From Xenorhabdus thuongxuanensis (GTDB taxonomy: Bacteria > Pseudomonadota > Gammaproteobacteria > Enterobacterales > Enterobacteriaceae): a stretch of DNA of 64,000 bases. The notes below the pieces were generated by a model, which was not told the origin of the DNA, made no database searches, and saw nothing but the letters and a program-made list of their open reading frames with translations. A program made the position numbers and the translations under genes. Of the stretch, positions 32,701 to 36,243 are shown one piece after another. The stretch covers positions 238,121 to 302,120 of the forward strand of contig NZ_MKGR01000001.1 in assembly GCF_001908095.1 (NCBI RefSeq). The letters are read 5' to 3'. Within the stretch, counting starts at the first letter, position 1, and each line of letters begins with the position of its first letter.

Positions 32701-34809
32701 AAAACCACCACCCATTGAGATACGGCTATTGCCATTGCCTTTATGAATAGAGATATTACCAACAGCCAGAAGGTGAGCAAGGTAGCGGCCATCCCCAACG
32801 CGAACCAATACGTTTGCTGCCCCACCCGCATTGACATTCATATCACCGTGCTGGCTTTGGTGCAGCAATACGTTGGCAATGCCGGCACCATTGAAATTCA
32901 GGTTACCTTCTTTGCCTTTTTTGATGATGACGTTTGCCCCACCACCACCATCGAATTCTGTGTTACCAAACTCAGAGCTATGTTCAATCACATTCGCAAT
33001 GCCTGCACCTTTAAAGCTGACATTGCCACGGGTAACGTTAGATTTAATGATGTTACCACCACCCGCACCGGCATAATGAATATCACCAGAACTGTCACCA
33101 TAGCCAGTTGCCGATTTGAACAGCTCAAGATCGCTATATTCATGCATATCAGGCACACGACTGGAATTTGTGCGCACAGCATTAACACTGTAATGAAGAT
33201 CACTCAGCGAGTAGCTGCCGGTTCCCATATATTGGTAGCCATTGGCGGGGGAGATATTTTCATTCGCCAAATTTGCTGTATGGTAGCCTTCTTTATATAA
33301 GGGACGAGCAAGATATTGCAGCATTCCTGTTTTTGGATCGTTCCTTAGCTCAACCACCACAACCTTGGTATGTTTGCCAAGTTGCTTACCATAAATATAG
33401 GTGTTTGGCATCCGGTTGGATTTGACGGCTTTTACATCAACGGTGGTTCCATCGCGGTAAATGGCATAACCACCCATTTTGGCATCAGATAAGGTGATAT
33501 TTGCTGCGTCGAGCTGGACACCATTGCCATAATTCACCCATTGGTTTTCCGTCAGTTTTTTCTCAACCGCATAAACCGTTACCTGTTTCCGCTGCTCAAC
33601 GGTCAGGTTTGACAACGTGTATGCGCCATCTTCACCAACTGAATTAAAGCCACCTTGCGTCGAGATATCTTGTTTTGCCAGCCCTTTAAGATGCTTTCCT
33701 TCTTTATACCAGGCAGTCGAAACGTATCTCAGCTTGCCCGTTTCGGGATCATTATGGAGCTGAACCTTGTTGATTTTAGTGTGAGTACCATCTTCAAACG
33801 CAAACAGGTAAGTATTCAACTCCCGCGTCGATTTAAACCCTGTCACCTGATGGGAGTTGCCAATCCATGAACCACTCATGGTTGCCGTTGTCAGCACAAC
33901 CTCTTCGGCCTTGGCATATTCCACCCCTTCGCTGCCGAAGTCATTGGCGGTGCCCTTGCGGGTAATCTCGTTATAGCCACCCGCACCCGTGAAAGAGATG
34001 TTACCGTGCGCAACATCAGAATAGAGGCTGTTATAACCGCCTGCGCCTTCAAACTGGATATCACCTCTGGTTTCAGAATAAAGGTCATCCGCCTGGCGTA
34101 TACGCTCAATGCGGTTATAAGCCCCCGCACCTTTCAGCGTAATATTGCCAGCCTTACCCTTACGAGAGATATGGTTATATGCTCCACCTCCCGTAAAATC
34201 AATATTCCCCGTCTCAACTCTGGAGCTAATGACGTTCGCAGCACCCACTCCTTTAAAAGTCACATTGCCCTGAGAATCCTGATACTTGTCAAACCAAGTA
34301 CGATCGATCACATTGCCAGCACCGGCACCATTAAAAGACAGATTGCCCTGATTGGTTTCATGCCAGAGAGCATTGTATCCGCCAGCGCCATCGAAACGGA
34401 TACTTCCTTTTAATCCTTTACGGATCAATCTGTTATAAGCTGCCCCGCCCGCGTATGTGATATCGCCATAATTGCCGGTGTGTGTTATCGATACACCACC
34501 TGCCACACCGGTAAATTTGATACTACCGTTGGCTGTTTTATCAATGTCTGCGTAGCCCGCTCCCCCTTTGACGGTCAGATTTCCGGTGGTGTCATTGACT
34601 TTAAGATAAGCCGCTCCGGCTTCAACGACATCGTGCCCAGTTCCTGTATAAACTGTGGCACCGAACGCCCCTAACGTAATATGGTCATCACCGCCATAAG
34701 CATAGATATTACCGCCAAATCCAATGGCTACGATGTTATTATCATCATCATCGGCGAAGTAATTCCCTGTGAAAGCGAATTCAACACTTCTCCATACTGA
34801 CTTTCCCAT
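20725..34809 (-). CDS. rtxA: MARTX toxin (multifunctional autoprocessing repeats-in-toxin), 4694 residues
   Basis: A giant secreted toxin matching the Vibrio cholerae RtxA plan. The N-terminus MGKSVWRSVEF and long A- and B-repeat arms (about 30-1355) would form the pore that delivers effectors into host cells. A carbohydrate-binding-like module (near 1470) and a helical linker (1610-1900) follow. The cargo is DUF1/RDTND-like, a RID-type N-terminal module, alpha/beta hydrolase, C58 protease and MCF-type protease. The inositol-phosphate-activated cysteine protease (His3678, Cys3723) releases them, and C-terminal RTX repeats end the protein. Effector identities come from motif reading, so borders are approximate. 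The frame is uninterrupted over 14 kb. AGGA lies eight bases before the ATG. rtxC is 27 bases upstream. Unlike V. cholerae RtxA there is no actin-crosslinking domain. Confidence 0.95.
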   Translation of the reverse strand: MGKSVWRSVEFAFTGNYFADDDDNNIVAIGFGGNIYAYGGDDHITLGAFGATVYTGTGHDVVEAGAAYLKVNDTTGNLTVKGGAGYADIDKTANGSIKFTGVAGGVSITHTGNYGDITYAGGAAYNRLIRKGLKGSIRFDGAGGYNALWHETNQGNLSFNGAGAGNVIDRTWFDKYQDSQGNVTFKGVGAANVISSRVETGNIDFTGGGAYNHISRKGKAGNITLKGAGAYNRIERIRQADDLYSETRGDIQFEGAGGYNSLYSDVAHGNISFTGAGGYNEITRKGTANDFGSEGVEYAKAEEVVLTTATMSGSWIGNSHQVTGFKSTRELNTYLFAFEDGTHTKINKVQLHNDPETGKLRYVSTAWYKEGKHLKGLAKQDISTQGGFNSVGEDGAYTLSNLTVEQRKQVTVYAVEKKLTENQWVNYGNGVQLDAANITLSDAKMGGYAIYRDGTTVDVKAVKSNRMPNTYIYGKQLGKHTKVVVVELRNDPKTGMLQYLARPLYKEGYHTANLANENISPANGYQYMGTGSYSLSDLHYSVNAVRTNSSRVPDMHEYSDLELFKSATGYGDSSGDIHYAGAGGGNIIKSNVTRGNVSFKGAGIANVIEHSSEFGNTEFDGGGGANVIIKKGKEGNLNFNGAGIANVLLHQSQHGDMNVNAGGAANVLVRVGDGRYLAHLLAVGNISIHKGNGNSRISMGGGFNTHTQIGHGNAFWTGVGGANVLTQMGNGDVSSILVGGANVLTKVGEGNLQSAMFGGANIITHIGNNDTSYPGSSNTSAIALGGANILTKKGKGDVQALMGGGGNVLTHVGDGKTTGIMLGGANILTKVGNGDTTGIMLGLGNVLTHVGDGQTLGVMGALGNIFTKVGDGTTMAAMIGAGNIFTHVGEGNAWALMGGKGNIFTKVGNGDALALMLALGNVYTHIGDGMSVALMIAKGNIATKVGDGDALSAMIGKGNVFTQIGDGSTFAAMIGGANVLTKVGDDLTAALMVGEANIYTHVGNGTSIGLFAGKANIMTKVGDGTTLSAMFGEANIMTHVGDGLTGVLALGKANIVTKVGNDFMGVVAASEANVVTHVNNEGNSTTAALLAGKGNILTKVGDGTAVGLLISKVGNIMTHVGDGTTVGFAKGEGNIITKVGDGLGINAAWGKANIITHVGDGDRYNLAKGDANIITKVGDGQEVSVVQGQANILTHVGDGDDYTGAWGKANVITKVGDGRNVVLTKGEANIVTQIGDGDSFNALWSQGNVVTKVGDGMQVTAAKGKENITTTVGNGLSVTAAHGDLNINTKVGDGVSVNVAWGEFNVNTRVGDGLNVSVMKGKGNANIRVGDGLNINASYARNNVAIQVGNGDFYSFAVAESNTQSNKLDALFDNIKQTVLGSAGSQGINYLVNGDEANTSGTHKGRGAIDLPEVSSLNGFKLTEIDEITSGLAKDLKGSVTGVDAPDLAGIENALGNEKRLNPNQPRNLIVNGDFEQGETGWKYTNGIEASYSAKSYGLSVEGHGERVSELDVSGNTHLYQDIQNLTAGEEITVKFDFAKRVGSSADNGLEVWWNGEVVFAAANGNSEWQNKTLTLTAKAGSNRLEFSGIGLNDGLGYVLDNVVATYELADSGVADHVKQNKAAQNALQDKEKAEAGRQRLAQEKDKQLAAISGTQAQLEATDLDTLNANGQTQRDAIKGEAQAVTDELMAKVKGLEALETHAAYHGESGQQWRDQFAVGLRQRIQSELNNASEIAQNQLDNSQKAAAEHLDNIKDAVAKSEAGVLKADQNHQHAEQDVEEAFIQARNREKEALDRELRARQAEHDGKVAAQQSEQRGRHEVSVADSKTVQVQNDAKGSKLDGNYQPIRTGAKGSGLSGTAYETHQSENIEKLERSKSHIHPESIIQADGGFSEELYDLDEDLGELSDAKEALNRLQINAGIRTKKAAGSFTQPSMQGETSANPLVSQSTNTVTEWVRNTPKISGLDLSGLQALGEALVQPESIDMSKVSATAIRAQKVADVYRWLDSDNGAATDSYIPVPGFNRVDADISADLRQKMVTFVEGYLDDPNNKVPKDQRASLAKLFVDATIDYDWDKRVEFVSRLESYGYSFEPVHGDKSIVSFWSGRNFKQYREILDAVQTDGKKVVYDIDVKGNSFAIDLNKTLMRWGGIFLDSDIAEQKTLQSVIKASAYSNTGFWSSLYATGSRDDVYVIAEGGLRLGNYFWNVELPVLRQLQREGLVGEIRLLDKAAKEYQGMPPESIGRRLTEAGVSVKARFDSLSYAEQEKLLALNPDKYKPDTLVDLDIKTSAIDSLLSQTLPFYGLRIERNLLVRASDTKGFEVRPWPGNNSDSFKTIIMENPEDSAQIKSIERFILANYSNYDQLPDELHLVKDRIVSHDHGRTHIIAEKIDGSWSYKPKTDLMSVGELREAAYVKGKILGDSYRNVLDALSNYQNTLQNSKDYDFESVEKLTDLLHQVESYLKGHPDSKRVPALQNLLSQVSVRLEESLVLTELTVRSGEKVAINNDGTPPRDREPFNPVTRFLNDELYGSREDRRNIDNHTQIILDAAVAKGAADKITLQGEAGRLTGYYHSGAQKDQGEHSPAKKVVLFIHGSGSSAEEQASIIQNHYQKQGVDMLAVNMRGYGSSDGHPSEKGLYQDARTMFSYLVNDRGIKPENIIIHGYSMGGAVAADLARYAERNGQPVSGLLLDRPMPSMTKAITAHEVPNPAGITAGLAKFVNGQFSLEKNLQGISKQTPIMLLTDNEGLGKEGEKLRAKLIVAGYQVSGEQTFYGHEDSGLISQYADLIVSTLSEPKRENGSVKAGLLEKMVYTLFDVKSGGKELDKYSFHFTQGESLLNNLEKLVPEIGNVLLTNGNHVESKEFLEGICFALSGRYLIEERVHGVGGGKAYLSWLTDAVKAYNDNSVNKKSDINSIEASLLNQYRRQNIGPAIQDLLSMQYSQTQNMSNLVNRRKANQAYGGKLKANGLTGDRIDRSLSNDVAGYESVMEQLRNVDKTTYMSFMSEDHAMAVVVHKGENQTVWSFYDPNFGIKSFDNYSDFEHFMDSFHKGILTGYQSKLGYEYAASREENQSFYVNYNTFEDGTITHYDGVWKQARAGEQQYVLRALKEQGKAFKLGSNVTGRVVDYGNDAVTLEVTTKKGEKVLVEVESNNFRQAANLVQSNIDKVVANSENGKFTLKASAENIAKQPNAGQSATDPFDVKPQPDESEILKGIKSDLKRYGEAMKPQPSSQGKKPKDIRTTEDFLAGYKQGHAGQVVDGFRPNMNIKQLVDLLVKGNWSPEQKGALAWEIESRALKVTFQPRAEKYNRLFRDVASTGIADTKASEQLAPQLLLLNLSNDGFGGRCDPLSKLVLVAKQLENDGQDGVARQLLEKMYSAAAVLSNPDLYSATERANADKLLGSLAALHAKNPMADTFIKVWKEKLEDTKALTVDGVIQKITAGNTEGKPVLLELDGPDHAMAAWAKGNSEDRVYGFYDPNVGIVEFSSAEKFGAYVTRFFGESDLNMAQSYRLPKNATGESVFERVAVIDGEVLATYRPRAADKITMRDMLELPVFDDTPIKKPIGSDAADGVKKPLSDNSPESRIHVNNQDVNSWQEIVVKPQPEGSDSRFAGQIIIQTENDPVVAEAAANLAGKHPDSSVIVQLDANGQYRVVYGDPAVLSDKLQSGKLRWQIVGHGREEAAQNHTGMSGYSADELALKLKQFRTDFKPTGTPDHISLVGCSLIGDDNRNGFAHRFISALDKQGIRTTVSARSSEVAVDSIGRKYTKDAQAQWVHKLTDNKILLGWNDQGEVESHTDRIRRGISENDISLSRVGQADIDAKAQGAIADNAETFHAPKIDHVKDDNKSVIPAESSNKQLSYSGNIQVQAGDGEFTVINWGTTNVGIKVGTGGFKSMAFGDNNVMAHIGEGNSKHSVDIAGYQALEGAQLFVGNRNISFNMGRSNDLIVMLDKSIPTPPLVNPFGGAARISGVLQDIAGSFNSPDWLATQDQQWTLASAKKYVSDLSGLDLTSGVDYQTLTDLGSQNERSSRGLKSDLESTLNKQYNQWLSGKGNTPEMGKISRADKFRQANEKLAFNFAVGGQGADIQVTTGNWNFMFGDNIQSILDTNMGSLFGLMTQGYTPTGMAKNTFTFSPTDLPRQLKNKLLGDLAGVSPDTTLADIFGVDYTPQCGIVSRSGQSVDGVAILREMLEIIGEFSGDQLQSFTDSEKLLNSLKASLNMGADGVKSFVESHGLKAKAPDEKQEELVTITKEGDVVPETANSQADRDFGLTSLNLPNLFATLFHQDKQVEMKSLVTNLKQNLTADLLNMQDKTFDFLQKSGHLQGDGDINISLGNYNFNWGGDGKDLGAYLGENNNFWGGRGDDVFYSVGTSNIFAGGEGNDTGVMMGRENMMFGGAGNDVAVLAGRINYAYMGDGDDQVFAFGEGGVINGGKGRDYIVASGNFNLIDAGEDQDYVVTIGNNNQVDLGEGNDFATVFGNYNWIDGNTGNNSIKLMGYHAVINGGTGNDHLIADVVSKFSQLNGGDGDDLLILGGYQNRFKGGTGVNSFVVSGDAIDNVVEDIKQGDKIIFNDINWQNLWFQRSGYDLVLLTQRNVKDTSAQEQFEAMGSVTFNNYFHGNRADIITQIGDKDAQGEREYTALSANAVDSLVQAMSGFAPNMGDSGFIDSLDSKSKSTIVTAWSDTINGKSKLV
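21170..21800 (-). repeat. C-terminal RTX calcium-binding repeats
   Basis: Encodes about residues 4337-4547. Repeats such as GGDGKDLGAYLG, GGRGDDVFYSVG, GGEGNDTGVMMG and GGAGNDVAVLAG follow the GGxGxD pattern with an 18-residue period. They bind calcium and accompany type I secretion. Confidence 0.9.
23430..24060 (-). other. MARTX autoprocessing cysteine protease domain (CPD)
   Basis: Encodes about residues 3584-3794. His3678 in IVGHGREE and Cys3723 in SLVGCSLIGDD are the catalytic pair of the inositol hexakisphosphate-induced protease that cuts the linkers between effectors after translocation. All core motifs match V. cholerae RtxA. Confidence 0.9.
24115..25215 (-). other. Effector: MCF-type (makes-caterpillars-floppy) cysteine protease
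   Basis: Encodes about residues 3199-3565. The R-C-D motif typical of MARTX MCF is at 3346-3348 in GGRCDPLS. The catalytic Cys3347 is followed by His3459 (PDHAMAAW) and Asp3478 (YDPNVGI). In V. vulnificus this effector is activated by host ARF proteins, self-cleaves at the motif and acts on Rab GTPases and Golgi. Confidence 0.7.
25630..26367 (-). other. Effector: YopT-like C58 cysteine protease domain
   Basis: Encodes about residues 2815-3060. A Cys-His-Asp triad is readable: Cys2869 in GICFALS, His3008 in EDHAMAVV and Asp3027 in YDPNFGI. This matches the peptidase C58/PaToxP-like group (YopT, LifA-type toxins, MARTX DmX). The target is unknown. DmX-like is the leading alternative name. Confidence 0.6.
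26410..27309 (-). other. Effector: alpha/beta hydrolase (ABH)
   Basis: Encodes about residues 2501-2800. The oxyanion region FIHGSGSSAEEQ, the nucleophile Ser2665 in HGYSMGG and His2775 in FYGHED form the expected triad parts. In Vibrio toxins ABH is a phosphatidylinositol 3-phosphate-specific phospholipase A1 that blocks endosomal and autophagic traffic; the same role is likely here. Confidence 0.8.
27310..27939 (-). other. RID-type N-terminal (membrane-targeting) module without the RID catalytic core
   Basis: Encodes about residues 2291-2500. LPFYGLRIERNLLV, GFEVRPWPG and MSVGELREAAYVKG closely match the region leading into and including the four-helix membrane-localisation part of Rho-inactivating RID in V. 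cholerae RtxA. The sequence then passes at about residue 2495 straight to NNDGTPPRDREPFNP, the RID-ABH junction. The several hundred residues carrying the RID His/Cys catalytic centre are absent. Confidence 0.6.
27940..28947 (-). other. Effector 1: DUF1/RDTND-like domain (possible NADase)
   Basis: Encodes about residues 1955-2290. It resembles the first-position DUF1 effector of Vibrio vulnificus MARTX; the segment YVIAEGGLRLGNYFWNVELP is the best match I recall. That domain has been reported as an NAD(P)-consuming, RID-dependent effector (RDTND). A motif FWSGR at 2103-2107 resembles the FWSG of ADP-ribosyl cyclase-type NADases. Identity is moderately sure; activity is inference. Confidence 0.5.
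29110..29973 (-). other. MARTX helical linker before the effector region
   Basis: Encodes about residues 1613-1900, rich in Ala, Gln, Glu and Lys with heptad-like spacing (for example QNALQDKEKAEAGRQRLAQE). Coiled coil or extended helices are likely. In Vibrio MARTX a similar Ala/Gln-rich stretch connects the repeat arm to the first effector. Confidence 0.6.
30745..32742 (-). repeat. MARTX B-repeat region, ~35 units of about 19 residues
   Basis: Encodes about residues 690-1355. The unit is roughly G-x-A/G-N-I/V-x-T-K/H-V-G-D-G plus eight variable residues. Neighbouring units alternate almost strictly between T-K-V-G and T-H-V-G (sometimes Q, T or R), giving a 38-residue (114-base) super-repeat. 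It is highly repetitive DNA and a likely recombination or assembly trouble spot. Confidence 0.85.
32860..34722 (-). repeat. MARTX A-repeat region (N-terminal glycine-rich repeats)
   Basis: Encodes about residues 30-650. Units carry G-G/A-G-A-Y-N-type cores such as GAGGYNALWH, GAGAYNRIER, GGAYNHISRKG and GAGIANVIEH. Two non-repeat inserts (about residues 310-440 and 440-560) share the theme F/YGKQ...TKINKVQLHNDP and resemble each other. These repeats are thought to line the pore or delivery structure in MARTX toxins. Confidence 0.8.
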
Positions 34810-34836
34810 AAAATAATCCTGATATTGGGTAAAAAA

Positions 34837-35298
34837 TTAAACAGTGAACCACTGTACCCGACGGATACAGCGGTTATTTGGAACATCCAGAGTTCCCCTG
34901 ACTGTGCAGGCTTTTTGCCCTTTCCATGCGACAAAGACACGCCGACGCAGATCGCAGGCAATGTCACGCGCATGTCCGAAAGGCGCAATCATTTCTGGAA
35001 AAAAGATATGCTGGCCGGAACGCCAATCTTCCCGCACAATTTCCCGCTCACCGGAAAGAATTGCATCCCGACTACTGTCAGACAAAAAAGCCCAATTACA
35101 AAAAGCAACTGGGCGTTGATGTTCATCTTCGTAATAGCAAAACTGATTAAGCTGGAATGATGGCAAGATACGTTGTTGCCATTCAGCAACTAAATAACGT
35201 CGGTGCAAGGGGGAGTGCTGACAAAGCAACATCACCCCACCAATCATTGCCTGTATTTCATTCGCACTCAGTGTTGCCGGTTGATGTGTAATCATCAT
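34837..35298 (-). CDS. rtxC: RtxC, toxin-activating lysine acyltransferase
   Basis: A 153-residue HlyC-family enzyme that would transfer a fatty acyl group from acyl-ACP to lysines of RtxA before export. The catalytic histidine is His32 in HSPLHRRY; the partner region REDWRSGQHIFFPEMIAPFG matches HlyC EDWTSG and WIAPFG. Its length equals V. cholerae RtxC. It lies 34 bases downstream of rtxH and 27 bases upstream of rtxA in one operon. Two adjacent ATGs (35298, 35295) are possible; no strong ribosome site precedes either. Acylation need in MARTX toxins is less clear than in haemolysins. Confidence 0.9.
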   Translation of the reverse strand: MMITHQPATLSANEIQAMIGGVMLLCQHSPLHRRYLVAEWQQRILPSFQLNQFCYYEDEHQRPVAFCNWAFLSDSSRDAILSGEREIVREDWRSGQHIFFPEMIAPFGHARDIACDLRRRVFVAWKGQKACTVRGTLDVPNNRCIRRVQWFTV

Positions 35299-35332
35299 AG
35301 GTTAGCAACTACCTGATAGAATTTTGCTGATA

Positions 35333-35698
35333 CTATTTTGCTGTTTCAGAATTGCGTGTTGAACGTTTTTTAGGTTCAGCGGCTTCTGAAGCAACAACTT
35401 CTGTTTCAGCAGGTTTTTCGCCCTCATTGATCTCAGGCATAGGTAAAAAGCCAGCGGTAATCAGTTTATTGATTTCGGCTTCCATTCTTGGATCTTCAAG
35501 CATACTTTTGACCATGGAAACCATATACATAAAACCAGAAGCAGGCATATGGATCACTTGTTTTAATTGTAATTCCTGATCATTTTCCGCCAGCATACCA
35601 TTCGCCATTCGATTCGGTTCCTGACCTACAAAATAGAGAGAGAATACGCCTTTGTTATAATTAACGCTTGAGATGGTTTGAACAAATTTTTCAGACAT
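35333..35698 (-). CDS. rtxH: RtxH-like conserved protein, first gene of the rtxHCA operon
   Basis: A 121-residue protein resembling the small conserved protein encoded just upstream of rtxC in Vibrio MARTX loci (rtxH). The segment FVQTISSVNYNKGVFSLYFV opens it and a low-complexity acidic/basic tail (about 95-121, rich in Glu, Ala, Lys) ends it. Function is unknown; no catalytic motif or signal peptide is seen. The start at 35698 (MSEKFVQ) is preferred with GGA seven bases ahead; an in-frame ATG at 35710 would add four residues. The conserved position implies a role in making or activating the toxin. Confidence 0.75.
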   Translation of the reverse strand: MSEKFVQTISSVNYNKGVFSLYFVGQEPNRMANGMLAENDQELQLKQVIHMPASGFMYMVSMVKSMLEDPRMEAEINKLITAGFLPMPEINEGEKPAETEVVASEAAEPKKRSTRNSETAK

Positions 35699-36243
35699 AG
35701 CATTATCCATTAAATAAATATTAATTTAATGTTAAAACCACATTAAATTAAAATGATTAAATCATAAATGAATCCATATGCACTATGGTTTCATTTATGA
35801 TTAAACCTGACTGCTACGGTTATCTTAGTAAGCCAAAGTAAGTTACATTTACCTTATTTTTCAATGGTTATTCTCTTAAAATAACTCTCTTTTTGAAAGC
35901 ACTATCCAAAATACAAAATAGCAAGTAAAGTATAAGCCAACTTAAGTATGTTCTATCATCCAGATGGTATACTGATAATGAGTTACTAACTGAGGTTTTA
36001 CCGATAACGTTGGATAAAGATATATCTATTTATTGGCTAAGATCAACATATAAATAGTAAAATGTCTGTTTAGGCTCTACATTTTGTCCCAATTACCGAC
36101 ATTCATAGGCTCTTTGATAGCAGATAATATCTTTTAAGCGATTTTGTTAAGATTATTTTATAAATAAAACACCTTATTATTTTCAGGTTATCTGTTTACT
36201 TACATCAAAAATGTGATTTTTTATTTAAAGTAGATTTAATTTA
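35699..36243. promoter_or_regulatory. Divergent control region of rtxHCA and rtxBDE
   Basis: This 545-base AT-rich spacer contains no gene and must hold both promoters. Its standout element is a long inverted repeat at 35760-35802, annotated separately. The region 35880-36240 has many A/T tracts of the sort bound by H-NS in enterobacteria, but no specific site could be identified. I looked for an RfaH ops element and did not find a convincing one. Confidence 0.6.
35760..35802. repeat. Near-perfect 18-base inverted repeat upstream of rtxH
   Basis: AATCATAAATGAATCCAT and ATGGTTTCATTTATGATT pair with a single mismatch around the 7-base loop ATGCACT. It lies 62 bases upstream of the rtxH start. 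It could be an operator for a dimeric regulator or a hairpin in the rtxHCA leader. The bases following on the minus strand are T-rich (TAATCATTTTAATTT), so early termination is also possible. Confidence 0.6.

Noticed and set aside
30750-32742. Long plus-strand open frames and CRISPR-like periodic sequence opposite rtxA
   Set aside because: The periodicity comes from the 57-base MARTX B-repeat codons. There are no constant repeats with unique spacers, and the plus-strand frames are mirror images of the toxin repeats.
35800-35835. Possible RfaH ops element upstream of rtxH (CCGTAGCAGT on the minus strand)
   Set aside because: It fails the conserved GGTAG core and downstream T of the ops consensus, so it is not supported.
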